Positions 45,552 to 54,539 of a stretch of 64,000 bases of DNA are shown here, piece by piece. Position 1 is the stretch's first letter. Each line of letters starts with the position of its first letter. The notes under the pieces are model-generated. The model did no database searches, was not told where the DNA came from, and saw only the letters and a program-made list of their open reading frames with translations. Made by a program: the position numbers and the translations under genes. Source of the DNA: Comamonadaceae bacterium (GTDB taxonomy: Bacteria; Pseudomonadota; Gammaproteobacteria; Burkholderiales; Burkholderiaceae_C); contig QZKF01000056.1 in the NCBI GenBank assembly GCA_003599455.1, positions 1-64,000 of the forward strand, in the 5' to 3' direction.

Positions 45552-46544
45552 ATGGGTTCCTTCCTGCGCAGCCTCACCCCCGACCAGCAGGTCAGCCTGG
45601 TGTTCGTGGTGCTGTTCGGCCTGCTGCTGATCGCCAGCGGCGTGGGCGTGCTGCTCTCGCTGCGCGAGCGCCGCGCGGGCGACGACGACCCCAGCGGCGA
45701 GCGCGCGCTGCGCATGCAGGACAACCAGGCCCTGCTGCGCAGTTCCTGGATGATGATGCTGGTGTTCTGGGTCGGCTGGGTCATGGGCGAGGGCTTCGCC
45801 ATCGTGCTGTTCGGCCTGGTCTCCTTCTTCATCCTGCGCGAGTTCATCAGCCTCTCGCCCACCCGCCGCGGCGACCACCGCAGCCTGGTGCTGGCTTTCT
45901 TCATCGTGCTGCCGCTGCAGTACGCGCTGGTCTGGACCGAGCGCTTCAACCTGTTCACCGTGTTCATCCCGGTCTACGTGTTCCTGGCCATCCCGGTGGT
46001 CAGCGCGCTGGGCAACGACCCACAGCGCTTCCTGGAGCGCAACGCCAAGCTGCAGTGGGGCATCATGGTCTGCGTCTACGGCATGAGCCACGTGCCGGCC
46101 CTGCTGCTGCTCAGCTTCCCGGGCTTCGCCGGCAAGACCGCCTTCCTCGTGTTCTTCCTGGTGCTGGTGGTGCAGACCTGCATGCTGGTGCAGCACCTGG
46201 CGGCGCGCGGCCTGCGCCGGCCGGTGGCGCCCGACATCAGCGACAGCTTCCACTGGCGCAGCTGGGCCCTGGGCCTGGCCGCCGGTGGTCTGCTGGGCGC
46301 GGCGCTCGCCGGCTTCACGCCGTTCAAGCCACTGCCCGCGCTGGCCATGGCGCTGGTGGCCTGCGTGGCCGGCAGCTTCGGCCACCTGGTCATGAAGGCC
46401 ATCAAGCGCGACCGCGGCGTGACCCACTGGGGCCTGGCGGGCCGCTCGGTCACCGGCGCCAGCGGCCTGCTCGACCGGGTGGACGCCCTGTGCTTCGCCG
46501 CGCCCGTGTTCTTCCACTCGGTGCGCTGGACCTTCGACCTATGA
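45552..46544 (+). CDS. Phosphatidate cytidylyltransferase-family protein (CdsA-like)
   Basis: 330 residues with about eight helices. C-terminal block [19 protein letters not shown] ... [21 protein letters not shown] aligns with the CdsA signature (KRxxxxKDxxxxxPGHGGxLDRxD), keeping KR and LDRVD but showing TH for KD and GAS for HGG. The family makes CDP-diacylglycerol from phosphatidate and CTP. It probably works on the PlsC product, but the altered signature means activity should not be taken for granted. Overlaps ruvC by 4 nt. Confidence 0.8.
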   Translation: MGSFLRSLTPDQQVSLVFVVLFGLLLIASGVGVLLSLRERRAGDDDPSGERALRMQDNQALLRSSWMMMLVFWVGWVMGEGFAIVLFGLVSFFILREFISLSPTRRGDHRSLVLAFFIVLPLQYALVWTERFNLFTVFIPVYVFLAIPVVSALGNDPQRFLERNAKLQWGIMVCVYGMSHVPALLLLSFPGFAGKTAFLVFFLVLVVQTCMLVQHLAARGLRRPVAPDISDSFHWRSWALGLAAGGLLGAALAGFTPFKPLPALAMALVACVAGSFGHLVMKAIKRDRGVTHWGLAGRSVTGASGLLDRVDALCFAAPVFFHSVRWTFDL

Positions 46545-47089
46545 GAATCCTCGGCATCGACCCCGGCCTGCAGTGCACCGGCTTCGGCGTGATCGACACC
46601 GAAGGCGCCGCCCTGCACTACGTGGCCAGCGGCACCATCCAGACCAGCCCGAAGGACGGTGCGCTGCTGCCCGCGCGGCTCAAGATATTGTTCGACGGCA
46701 TCACCGAGGTGGTCGCGCGCTACCAGCCCGAGGTCTCGGTCTGCGAGATCGTGTTCGTCAACGTGAACCCGCAGGCCACGCTGCTGCTGGGCCAGGCGCG
46801 CGGCGCCTGCCTGACCGCGCTGGTGGCCAACCGGCTGGAGGTGGCCGAGTACACCGCGCTGCAGTTGAAGAAGGCGGTGGCGGGCAGCGGCAGGGCGGGC
46901 AAGCCGCAGATGCAGGAGATGGTGAAACGCCTGCTGCAACTGCCCGGCCTGCCCGGCAAGGACGCGGCCGACGCACTCGGCCTGGCCATCACGCACGCCC
47001 AGGTGAGCCGCACCCTGGCGGCGATCAACAAGGTCTCGACCGCGCAGGCGCGTTCCAGCGCCTCCTACAAGGCCGGCCGCATCTACTGA
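46541..47089 (+). CDS. ruvC: Holliday junction resolvase RuvC
   Basis: 182-residue endonuclease that cuts four-way junctions during recombination. Active-site acids: Asp7 (MRILGIDPG), Glu69 (VCEIVFV), and two Asp in [14 protein letters not shown]. Conserved LLLGQARGA. Starts by ATGA overlap with the cytidylyltransferase gene and its TGA overlaps the next ATG (TGATG). ruvAB are not in the window. Confidence 0.95.
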   Translation: MRILGIDPGLQCTGFGVIDTEGAALHYVASGTIQTSPKDGALLPARLKILFDGITEVVARYQPEVSVCEIVFVNVNPQATLLLGQARGACLTALVANRLEVAEYTALQLKKAVAGSGRAGKPQMQEMVKRLLQLPGLPGKDAADALGLAITHAQVSRTLAAINKVSTAQARSSASYKAGRIY

Positions 47090-48663
47090 TGCCCATGCCA
47101 CGAACGCTGCCGCATCCGCGCGATTTCAGCCTCGGAGCCTGGCTGGCCCTGGCCTTCACGCTGCTGTCGGTGCTGCTCACCGTGCTGCTCACCGTGTTCA
47201 GCGACCGCGCCGCCAGCGCCCAGGTGCGCGCGAGCATCGGTGCCAACCTGGCCGAGCTGGCGAACCAGACCAGCAGCCGGCTGGACCGCTCCATGTTCGA
47301 GCGCTACCGCGAGGTGCGCCTGATCGCCGGCCGACTTCAGGGCAATGCCGACCTGCCACAGGTGCGCCGCGAGATCGACGCGCTGCAGCAGAGCTATCCC
47401 TTGTACGCGTGGATCGGCGTCACCGACGCGGCGGGCACCGTGCTCACCGCCACGCGCAGCATGCTCGAAGGCGTCGACGTGTCCACCCGCCCCTGGTTCC
47501 GCCACGCGCTGGACGACCGGCACATGGGCGATGTGCACGAGGCCCTGCTGCTCGAACGGCTGATGGGCCGCCCGGGCGACGAGCCGCTGCGCTTCGTCGA
47601 CATCGCGTTCCCGCTGAGCGACGCGGCGGGGCAGACCACCGGGGTGCTGGGTGTGCACCTGTCGTGGAACTGGTCGAGCGAGATCCAGGACGCGATCTTC
47701 GTGTCCGTCGGCCGCAGCCGGACCGTGGAGCCGCTGATCGTCTCGGCCACCGGGCTGGTGCTGCTGGGGCCGCCGGGTGTGCAGGGCACGGTGCTGCAAC
47801 TGCCCAGCCTGGAAGCCGCCGGGCGCGGCGAGCGCGGCCATGTCACCGAGACCTGGCCGGACGGCCGACCCTACCTGGTCGGCTACAGCCGCGACGCGGG
47901 CTTCGACGCCTACCCGGGGCTGGGCTGGCGCGTGCTGGTGCGCCAAGCGCTGGACGAGGCCTACGCGCCGGTGAACCAGCTGCACCAGCGCATGCTGCTC
48001 GGCGGTCTGGCGGCGGCCGTGCTGTTCTCGCTGCTGGGCTGGCTGGTCGCGCGCCAGATCACGCGGCCGCTGCTGGACCTGACCGACGTGGCGCGTGGCA
48101 TCGAGGCCGGCTATGCGGTCAAGGCGCCCGCCACGGCGGCCTACCGGGAAGTGGACACCCTGGGCAAGGCCTTCAACTCACTCGTCAAGAGCCTGCAGGA
48201 CAACGAGGCCGAGCTGCGCCAGAGCCATGCCGCGCTGGAGCGGCGCGTCAGCGAACGCACCGCCGAACTGCGCGAGGCGTTTGACGACGTGCGTGCCAAC
48301 GAGGAGCGCGTGCAAACCGTGATCGACACCGCGCAGGAGGCCTTCATCGGCATGGATTTCGAGGGGCGCATCACCGACTGGAACGCCCAGGCCGAGAAGC
48401 TGTTTGGCTGGAAGCGCTTCGAGGTGCTGGGTGAGTCGCTGGCCGACACCATCCTGCCCGAACGCTACCAGCCCGCCTTCGTGCAGGCGCTGGTGCATTT
48501 CCTGACCACCCGCGAAGCCCCGTTCACCGGCCAACGGATCGAGCGCACGGTGATCGACCGGCACGGCAGGGAGATGGTGGTGGAAATGAAGATCAGCCTG
48601 ATCAACACCGCCGAGGTGCAGCTCTTCAGTGCCTTCGTGCGCCCGGTGGGCGGGCCGCGCTAG
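47089..48663 (+). CDS. dCache-HAMP-PAS sensor protein without output domain
   Basis: 524 residues. Helix at about 16-36 (WLALAFTLLSVLLTVLL), a double-Cache extracellular sensor (YAWIGVTDAAGTVLTATR; RPWFRHAL), second helix at about 303-322 (LLGGLAAAVLFSLLGWLVA), HAMP (ITRPLLDLTDVARGIEAG), coiled coil (AALERRVSERTAELREAFDDV) and a PAS domain (AQEAFIGMDFEGRITDWNAQAEKLFGW) running almost to the end. There is no kinase, GGDEF, EAL or MCP domain and the following DNA does not encode one. Starts on the ruvC stop (TGATG). Signal and partner unknown; it could be a truncated chemoreceptor or cyclase. Confidence 0.88.
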   Translation: MPMPRTLPHPRDFSLGAWLALAFTLLSVLLTVLLTVFSDRAASAQVRASIGANLAELANQTSSRLDRSMFERYREVRLIAGRLQGNADLPQVRREIDALQQSYPLYAWIGVTDAAGTVLTATRSMLEGVDVSTRPWFRHALDDRHMGDVHEALLLERLMGRPGDEPLRFVDIAFPLSDAAGQTTGVLGVHLSWNWSSEIQDAIFVSVGRSRTVEPLIVSATGLVLLGPPGVQGTVLQLPSLEAAGRGERGHVTETWPDGRPYLVGYSRDAGFDAYPGLGWRVLVRQALDEAYAPVNQLHQRMLLGGLAAAVLFSLLGWLVARQITRPLLDLTDVARGIEAGYAVKAPATAAYREVDTLGKAFNSLVKSLQDNEAELRQSHAALERRVSERTAELREAFDDVRANEERVQTVIDTAQEAFIGMDFEGRITDWNAQAEKLFGWKRFEVLGESLADTILPERYQPAFVQALVHFLTTREAPFTGQRIERTVIDRHGREMVVEMKISLINTAEVQLFSAFVRPVGGPR

Positions 48664-48836
48664 ACCAGGCGCTCGAGGACCAGCACACCGAAGAAACCGA
48701 GCGCGGCGATCACGGTCCACTTCAGGATCACGATACCCCAGGTGCGAAAGCGCGCCTGGCCGGTGCCGATGTAGAACGCGAAACACACGCCCGCCGCGAT
48801 GAGCAGCAGCATGACGGTCCAGCGGAACAGCAGCAT
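48660..48836 (-). CDS. Small two-helix membrane protein, 58 residues
   Basis: ATG at 48836, reading MLLFRWTVMLLLIAAGVCF, a polar turn (YIGTGQARFRTWGIV) and a second helix (LKWTVIAALGFFGVLVLERLV), then TAG. Hydrophobic pattern and codon use are those of a real gene. Its stop codon and that of the convergent dCache-PAS gene share the palindrome CTAG. It starts 21 nt after the lpxC stop on the same strand, so it may be the last gene of the division cluster transcript. Function unknown. Confidence 0.7.
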   Translation of the reverse strand: MLLFRWTVMLLLIAAGVCFAFYIGTGQARFRTWGIVILKWTVIAALGFFGVLVLERLV

Positions 48837-48857
48837 GGGTGAACGGTGCGGCCGGGC

Positions 48858-49781
48858 CTACCAGGCCGGCGCGAGCTGGGCGAAGCCGCGCGGGGCTTCC
48901 CGGTCCTGCTCGAAGCTCACCACCTCGTAGGCGTCGGGCCGCTCCAGCAGCGCGCGCAGCAGCTGGTTGTTCATCGCGTGACCGCTGCGGAAGGCGCTGT
49001 AGGCGGCCAGCAGCGGCTTGCCGACGATGTAGAGGTCGCCCATGGCATCGAGGATCTTGTGCTTGACGAACTCGTCCTGGTAGCGCAGCCCGTCGGCGTT
49101 GAGCACCTTCACGTCGTCCATCACGATCGCGTTGTCCAGCCCGCCGCCCATGGCCAGGCCGTTGGAGCGCATCATCTCCACGTCGCGCGTGAAGCCGAAG
49201 GTGCGCGCGCGCGCGATCTCGCGGGCGTACTGGCCGCTGCCGAAATCAAATTCCACGCGCTGGCCGGTGGAATTCACCGCCGGGTGGTCGAACTCGATCT
49301 CGAAACTGAGCTTGTAGCCGTGGTACGGATCCAGTCGCGCCCATTTCACGGTGCGGCCCTCGCCTTCGCGCACCTCCACCGGCTTGACGACGCGGATGAA
49401 GCGCTTGGGCGCCTTCTGCAGCACGATGCCGGCGCTCTGCAGCAGGTACACGAACGAAGCCGAGGACCCGTCGAGGATGGGCACCTCTTCGGCGGTGATG
49501 TCCACGTAGAGGTTGTCCAGGCCCAGGCCGGCGCAGGCGCTCATGAGGTGCTCGATGGTGTGCACCTTCACGCCACCGTTGGAAATCGTCGAGGCCAGGC
49601 GCGTGTCGGACACCGCCAGCGCGTTCACTGGAATCTCCACCGGCGCGGACAGGTCGACCCGCCGGAACACGATGCCGGTGTCGGGCGCGGCCGGGCGCAG
49701 CGTCAGCTCCACGCGCTGGCCGCTGTGCAGGCCGACGCCGACCGCCTTGGTCAGGGATTTGAGGGTGCGTTGCGCGAGCAT
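48858..49781 (-). CDS. lpxC: UDP-3-O-acyl-N-acetylglucosamine deacetylase LpxC
   Basis: Committed step of lipid A synthesis. 307 residues with zinc ligands in [12 protein letters not shown] (about 73-80) and [10 protein letters not shown] (about 238-242), plus [11 protein letters not shown] and the hydrophobic-channel loop. Sits at the end of the division cluster as usual, but a 370-nt gap with inverted repeats separates it from ftsZ. A TAAAAT ends 6 nt before its ATG, suggesting its own promoter and leaderless start. Confidence 0.97.
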   Translation of the reverse strand: MLAQRTLKSLTKAVGVGLHSGQRVELTLRPAAPDTGIVFRRVDLSAPVEIPVNALAVSDTRLASTISNGGVKVHTIEHLMSACAGLGLDNLYVDITAEEVPILDGSSASFVYLLQSAGIVLQKAPKRFIRVVKPVEVREGEGRTVKWARLDPYHGYKLSFEIEFDHPAVNSTGQRVEFDFGSGQYAREIARARTFGFTRDVEMMRSNGLAMGGGLDNAIVMDDVKVLNADGLRYQDEFVKHKILDAMGDLYIVGKPLLAAYSAFRSGHAMNNQLLRALLERPDAYEVVSFEQDREAPRGFAQLAPAW

Positions 49782-49787
49782 CGGTGG

Positions 49788-49793
49788 ATTTTA
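49788..49793 (-). promoter_or_regulatory. -10-like element of lpxC (possible leaderless start)
   Basis: Minus-strand TAAAAT (49793-49788) followed by CCACCG and the ATG; no Shine-Dalgarno sequence. Good -10 match, no clear -35. Confidence 0.5.
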
Positions 49794-49872
49794 AGTTTTA
49801 CGGCGCCGGGGCGCTTTGAGGAATCGTGATGGCCGCGATAGGCGGGGTTCTTTTCTTTTCTCCGGCTGCAAC

Positions 49873-50063
49873 GGTCAGCGGCGATCGGGGTGCCCGGCTC
49901 CGCTCATGTCCCCCGAACCGGCTTCGCCGGTTCTCCTCCTTTACTTCGCTGCGCCGGCCACCCCGATCGCCGCTGACCTACCTGAAGGAGAACCGTGTAC
50001 ACGCTACCTTCTTTTCAGGCTCGTGGAACCCGGGCGTTCTGCGCAGCGGGGTAAAGGAGGAGA
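49873..50063. repeat. Complex inverted-repeat element between lpxC and ftsZ
   Basis: Arms GGTCAGCGGCGATCGGGGTG (49873-49892) and its perfect complement (49959-49978) enclose an inner hairpin GAACCGGC-TTC-GCCGGTTC (49915-49933). A second overlapping pair is TCTCCTCCTTTAC (49932-49944) with GTAAAGGAGGAGA (50051-50063) and CGCTGCGC (49947-49954) with GCGCAGCG (50041-50048). The whole looks like two copies of an intergenic repeat in opposite orientation. Likely a REP-type element also ending ftsZ transcription. Confidence 0.7.
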
Positions 50064-50153
50064 CGGCACCAGCCGTCGGGGGACACCCGCGGAGCAGAGC
50101 GCCCGGGGTCCGCGAGCCCGCGAGGTGCAGGCAGGAGAACCCCGGGAGGAGAC

Positions 50154-51362
50154 TCAGTCCGCCTGTTTGCGCAAGAAAGCAGGAATCTCGAAATCGTCCA
50201 TGCCGCCCGAAGCCAGCGCGTCCACCTTGGCCGCGGCCTGGGTGCGGTTGGTGCGCCAGACGCTGGGCACGGCCATGGAGTTGTAGTCCGGCTGGGCCGC
50301 GCCCGGGCCGCCCACGGCGGTGTTCACGGTGGGCACGTTGAACGGCACGTTGTCGGTGCCGGTGCGCAGCACCTGCAGCGGCGGCGCGGTGCGGCGCACG
50401 CCCTGGCGCGACAGGCCGGTGGCCACCACGGTCACGCGCATCTCGTCACCCAGGCTGTCGTCGTAGGCGGCACCGTAGATCACGTGCGCTTCGGGCGAGG
50501 CGTAGGCGCGGATGGTGTTCATCGCCAGCTTCGATTCCGACAGCTTGAGCGAACCCTTGGCCGCCGTGACCAGCACCAGCACGCCCTTGGCGCCCGAGAG
50601 GTCGATGCCTTCCAGCAGCGGGCAGGCCACGGCCTGCTCGGCGGCGATGCGTGCGCGGTCCGGGCCAGCGGCCACCGCGGTGCCCATCATGGCCTTGCCG
50701 GGCTCGCCCATCACGGTGCGCACGTCCTCGAAGTCGACGTTCACGTTGCCGTACTCGTTGATGATCTCGGCAATGCCGCCCACGGCGTTCTTGAGCACGT
50801 CGTTGGCGTGGGCAAAGGCCTCGTCCTGCGTCACGTCGTCGCCCAGCACCTCGAGCAGCTTCTCGTTGAGCACCACGATCAGCGAGTCCACGTTGGCTTC
50901 GAGCTCGGCCAGGCCCTGGTCGGCGTTGGTCATGCGGCGGCCGCCTTCCCAGTCGAAGGGCTTGGTGACCACGCCCACGGTGAGGATGCCCATTTCCTTG
51001 GCCACGCGGGCGATCACGGGCGCCGCGCCGGTGCCGGTGCCGCCGCCCATGCCGGCGGTGATGAACAGCATGTGCGCGCCAGCAATCGCCTCGCGGATGT
51101 CTTCCACCGCGATCTCGGCCGCTTCACGGCCCTTGTCGGGCTTGCTGCCCGCGCCCAGGCCGCTGGTGCCTAGCTGGATGGTCTTGTGCGCGGCGCTGCG
51201 CTGGAGCGACTGTGCGTCGGTGTTGGCGCAGATGAACTCCACGCCCTGCACGCTGCGCGAGATCATGTGCTCGACGGCATTGCCGCCGCCGCCGCCGACG
51301 CCGATGACCTTGATCTGGGTGCCGAGGTTGAATTCTTCGACTTCAATCATTTCGATGCTCAT
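50154..51362 (-). CDS. ftsZ: Cell division protein FtsZ
   Basis: Tubulin-like GTPase forming the division ring; 402 residues. N-terminal GVGGGGGNAVEHMI, GTP signature MGGGTGTGAAPVIARVAK, a linker of about 60 residues and the C-terminal FtsA/ZipA-binding peptide DDFEIPAFLRKQ. Start has AAGGAG 8 nt upstream, the strongest Shine-Dalgarno in the cluster, preceded by a GGCCC/GGGCC hairpin. A 153-nt gap separates it from ftsA. Confidence 0.98.
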   Translation of the reverse strand: MSIEMIEVEEFNLGTQIKVIGVGGGGGNAVEHMISRSVQGVEFICANTDAQSLQRSAAHKTIQLGTSGLGAGSKPDKGREAAEIAVEDIREAIAGAHMLFITAGMGGGTGTGAAPVIARVAKEMGILTVGVVTKPFDWEGGRRMTNADQGLAELEANVDSLIVVLNEKLLEVLGDDVTQDEAFAHANDVLKNAVGGIAEIINEYGNVNVDFEDVRTVMGEPGKAMMGTAVAAGPDRARIAAEQAVACPLLEGIDLSGAKGVLVLVTAAKGSLKLSESKLAMNTIRAYASPEAHVIYGAAYDDSLGDEMRVTVVATGLSRQGVRRTAPPLQVLRTGTDNVPFNVPTVNTAVGGPGAAQPDYNSMAVPSVWRTNRTQAAAKVDALASGGMDDFEIPAFLRKQAD

Positions 51363-51515
51363 GGTGTGCTCCTTGTGTGGCCCCGGGAAGGGCCCTGGTG
51401 ATTCAAAAAAACGCTTCGGATTCGGTGGGTGCGGGGCCTCAGCCAGGCGGTCCGGTGCATTCCATGCATCGGCTGCGCAGGTGGCTTCGCGGTGCGGGGG
51501 TGATCAGGTGTTTCA

Positions 51516-52745
51516 TCAGAAAGTCCCCACAAACCAGTTTTTCATGCGTTCCAGTGCGCCCTGCACGGAACCCGCTTTCTGCGCCACCTTGTGGCCGCGC
51601 ACGCGCGCCAGCCGCGCCTCTTCGAGCAGGCCCATGACGGTGGCCGCGCGCGTCTGCGCGACCATGTCCGAGAGCGCGCTGGCGTAGTTCGGGATGCCGC
51701 GGCGCACCGGCTTGAGGAAGATGTCCTCGCCGAGTTCGACCATGCCGGGCATGACCGCGCTGCCGCCGGTGAGCACGATGCCCGAGGACAGCATTTCCTC
51801 GTGGCCCGAGTCGCGCAGCACCTGCTGCACCAGCGAGAAGATTTCCTCCACGCGCGGCTCGATCACGCCGGCGAGCGCCTGGCGGCTGAGCATGCGCGGG
51901 CCGCGGTCGCCCAGGCCGGGTACCTCCACCTGCGTGTCCGGGTCGGCGAGCAACTGCTTGGCGCAGCCGCTCTCCACCTTGATGTCTTCGGCGTCCTTGG
52001 TGGGTGTGCGCAGCGCCATCGCGATGTCGCTGGTGATCAGGTCGCCCGCGATCGGGATCACCGCGGTGTGGCGGATAGCGCCGCCCGAGAAGATCGCCAC
52101 GTCGGTGGTGCCGGCGCCGATGTCGACCAGCGCCACGCCGAGCTCCTTCTCGTCGTCGGTCAGCACCGCCTGGCTCGAGGCCAGCGGGTTGAGCATGAGC
52201 TGGTCGACTTCCAGGCCACAGCGGCGCACGCACTTGATGATGTTTTCCGCCGCGCTCTGGGCACCGGTGACGATGTGCACCTTGGCTTCGAGCCGGATGC
52301 CGCTCATGCCGATCGGCTCCTTCACCTCCTGGCCGTCGATCACGAACTCCTGCGGCTCCACCAGCAGCAAGCGCTGGTCGGTCGAGATGTTGATCGCCTT
52401 GGCGGTCTCGATCACGCGCGCCACGTCGGTGGCGCTGACCTCGCGGTCCTTGATTGCCACCATGCCGCTGGAGTTGATGCCGCGGATGTGGCTGCCGGTG
52501 ATGCCGGTGTAGACCCGCGCGATGCGGCAGTCGGCCATCAGCTCGGCCTCTTTCAGGGCCTGCTGGATGCTCTGCACCGTGGCGTCGATGTTGACCACCA
52601 CGCCGCGTTTGAGGCCGTGGCTGGCCGACACGCCCAGGCCCGCGAGCTTGAGTTCGCCGTTGGGCTGGACCTCGGCGACCACCACCATGATCTTGGCGGT
52701 GCCTATGTCGAGTCCGACCACCAAATCCTTGTATTCCTTGGCCAT
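51516..52745 (-). CDS. ftsA: Cell division protein FtsA
   Basis: Actin-like ATPase tethering FtsZ to the membrane; 409 residues. Phosphate-1 motif VGLDIGTAKIMVVVAE, VDIGAGTTDVAIFSGG, adenosine motif IVLTGGSAVMPGMVEL and a C-terminal amphipathic targeting helix (ALERMKNWFVGTF). Starts 13 nt after ftsQ. Nothing unusual. Confidence 0.97.
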   Translation of the reverse strand: MAKEYKDLVVGLDIGTAKIMVVVAEVQPNGELKLAGLGVSASHGLKRGVVVNIDATVQSIQQALKEAELMADCRIARVYTGITGSHIRGINSSGMVAIKDREVSATDVARVIETAKAINISTDQRLLLVEPQEFVIDGQEVKEPIGMSGIRLEAKVHIVTGAQSAAENIIKCVRRCGLEVDQLMLNPLASSQAVLTDDEKELGVALVDIGAGTTDVAIFSGGAIRHTAVIPIAGDLITSDIAMALRTPTKDAEDIKVESGCAKQLLADPDTQVEVPGLGDRGPRMLSRQALAGVIEPRVEEIFSLVQQVLRDSGHEEMLSSGIVLTGGSAVMPGMVELGEDIFLKPVRRGIPNYASALSDMVAQTRAATVMGLLEEARLARVRGHKVAQKAGSVQGALERMKNWFVGTF

Positions 52746-52758
52746 GATTGCTTCTTGA

Positions 52759-53556
52759 TTACCTGGGGGTTCGTGTTGTACCGGGGGGCGGTGTGTCGGT
52801 GACGGTGGTCACGCCGCGCAGGCGCAGGGCGTAACCATTGGGGTAGCGCAGGTCCACGGACTGCACCGCGCCCGCATAGCGTTCGGTGAGCTGGGTCAGC
52901 GTGCCGGTGAAGCGGCGCGTGCGCGCCAGCAGTTCCTCAGGGGTGCCGCGCCCCAGCTCCACGCTGGCCCCGCTGTCGATCCGGGCGCGCCAGGTGCCGC
53001 GCTCGGTGAGTTCGAGCCGCTCCAGGCCCATCTCGAGGCGGGCCAGCTCGGCACCCAGCAACTGGTAGAGCGACCACACCTCGGCCGACTTCTCGCGCGG
53101 GCCGGCCAGTTCGGGCAGGCCGTCGCTGTCGTCGGGGCTGGCGTCGAACACCTCGCCCAGGCGGTTGACCAGCTGACCCGATCCCGACTGGCCCCACCAG
53201 GCCACGGCCTGGTGTTCTTCCAGCGTCACGCGCAGGCGGTTCGGAAACTCGCGCTGCACCACGGCCTTGCGCACCCAGGGCACCGACTCGAACAGCTGGC
53301 GCACCTGCTGCAGGTCCACCGTGAGGAAGCTGCCCGACAGGCGCGTCTTCATCTGCGAGGCGAGCTGGGCGCGAAAGCTCACGGCGTTCTGGTGCACCAC
53401 ATCGCCGTGCACCGTGATCGCCTTCACCGTCCACACCGGATGCCGCACCAGCCAGGTGGCGAACAGGCCCAGGCTGAGCACGGCAAACACCACGACCAGG
53501 GCGTGCGTGACCACGGTCATGAGCTTGACGTCCAGGGGCAGTTCGGTGCTGGGCAT
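52759..53556 (-). CDS. ftsQ: Cell division protein FtsQ
   Basis: 265-residue bitopic divisome protein. One helix (VVTHALVVVFAVLSLGLFATWLV), POTRA domain beginning VKAITVHGDVVHQNAVSF, then the FtsQ beta domain with VPWVRKAVVQREFPNRLRVTLEEHQAVAWW and VDLRYPNGYALRLRG. Links FtsA side components to FtsB/FtsL. The ATG at 53556 is used; upstream sequence in frame lies within ddlB. Tail is Pro/Thr-rich. Confidence 0.95.
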   Translation of the reverse strand: MPSTELPLDVKLMTVVTHALVVVFAVLSLGLFATWLVRHPVWTVKAITVHGDVVHQNAVSFRAQLASQMKTRLSGSFLTVDLQQVRQLFESVPWVRKAVVQREFPNRLRVTLEEHQAVAWWGQSGSGQLVNRLGEVFDASPDDSDGLPELAGPREKSAEVWSLYQLLGAELARLEMGLERLELTERGTWRARIDSGASVELGRGTPEELLARTRRFTGTLTQLTERYAGAVQSVDLRYPNGYALRLRGVTTVTDTPPPGTTRTPR

Positions 53557-53573
53557 GGGGGTGTTCCGTGCGA

Positions 53574-54539
53574 TCAGGCCGCGTGGTCCAGCGAGGCGCT
53601 GGCCAGCAGCGCCAGGCACAGGTCTTCGTACGACAGGCCGGCCGCGCGCGCCGACATGGGCACCAGCGAGTGACCGGTCATGCCGGGCGAGGTGTTGATC
53701 TCCAGCAGGTACGGCTTGCGGGTCTTCGCGTCGATCATCACGTCGGCGCGCGACCAGCCGCGGCAGTCCAGCGTGAGGTAGGCCTTGAGCACCAGCGCCT
53801 GGATCGCGACCTCCTCGCCCTCGGGCAGGCCGCAGGGCACGAGGTACTTCGTGTCGTCGGTGAAATACTTGTTCTGGTAGTCGTAGTTGCCGTCGGGCGC
53901 CACGATGCGGATCACCGGCATCGCCCGCGCGGCCGCGCCGGTGCCCAGCACCGGGCAGGTGACCTCGTCGCCCGCGATGAACTGCTCGCACATCACCAGC
54001 GGGTCCAGCTTCGCGGCGAGTTCGTAGGCGGCCGCGCACTGGGCTTCGTTCACCACCTTGCTCAGGCCGATGGTGGAGCCTTCGCGCACCGGCTTGACGA
54101 TCATGGGCGAGCCCAGGGCCTTGAAAGCGGCCCGCGTTTCATCGGCGCTGTGCACCTGACGCCAGGCCGGCGTGGACAGGCCCTCGGCGATCCAGATGCG
54201 CTTGGTCATGAGCTTGTCCATGGCCACGGCCGAGGCCATCACACCGGGGCCGGTGTAGGGAATGCCCAGCAGTTCCAGCGCGCCCTGCACCGTGCCGTCT
54301 TCGCCGAAGCGGCCGTGCAGCGCGATGAAGCAGCGCTGGAAACCCTCGCGCTTGAGTTCACCGAGGTCGCGCTCGGCCGGGTCGAACGCATGGGCGTCCA
54401 CGCCTCTGGACTTCAGCGCGGCCAGCACGCCGGTGCCCGACATCATCGAGACCTCGCGCTCGGCGGAGCGCCCCCCCATGAGCACCGCCACCTTGCCCAT
54501 CGCTTTCGCATCCATGGTCTTCACATCCTTTGTGTTCAT
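53574..54539 (-). CDS. ddlB: D-alanine--D-alanine ligase B
   Basis: ATP-grasp ligase giving D-Ala-D-Ala for the peptidoglycan stem. 321 residues: [55 protein letters not shown] and metal site [19 protein letters not shown] overlaps the murC stop by 4 nt. About 14 residues precede the conserved start, and a second ATG nearer the core is possible. Confidence 0.96.
   Translation of the reverse strand: MNTKDVKTMDAKAMGKVAVLMGGRSAEREVSMMSGTGVLAALKSRGVDAHAFDPAERDLGELKREGFQRCFIALHGRFGEDGTVQGALELLGIPYTGPGVMASAVAMDKLMTKRIWIAEGLSTPAWRQVHSADETRAAFKALGSPMIVKPVREGSTIGLSKVVNEAQCAAAYELAAKLDPLVMCEQFIAGDEVTCPVLGTGAAARAMPVIRIVAPDGNYDYQNKYFTDDTKYLVPCGLPEGEEVAIQALVLKAYLTLDCRGWSRADVMIDAKTRKPYLLEINTSPGMTGHSLVPMSARAAGLSYEDLCLALLASASLDHAA

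Larger units (their letters stand above)
49782..50153. other. lpxC-ftsZ intergenic region
   Basis: 372 nt without a gene. Contains the lpxC -10, a 106-nt structure closed by perfect 20-nt arms (49873-49978), and a second pair of inverted arms reaching to 50063; the remainder up to ftsZ is GC-rich with no further signal. Confidence 0.6.
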
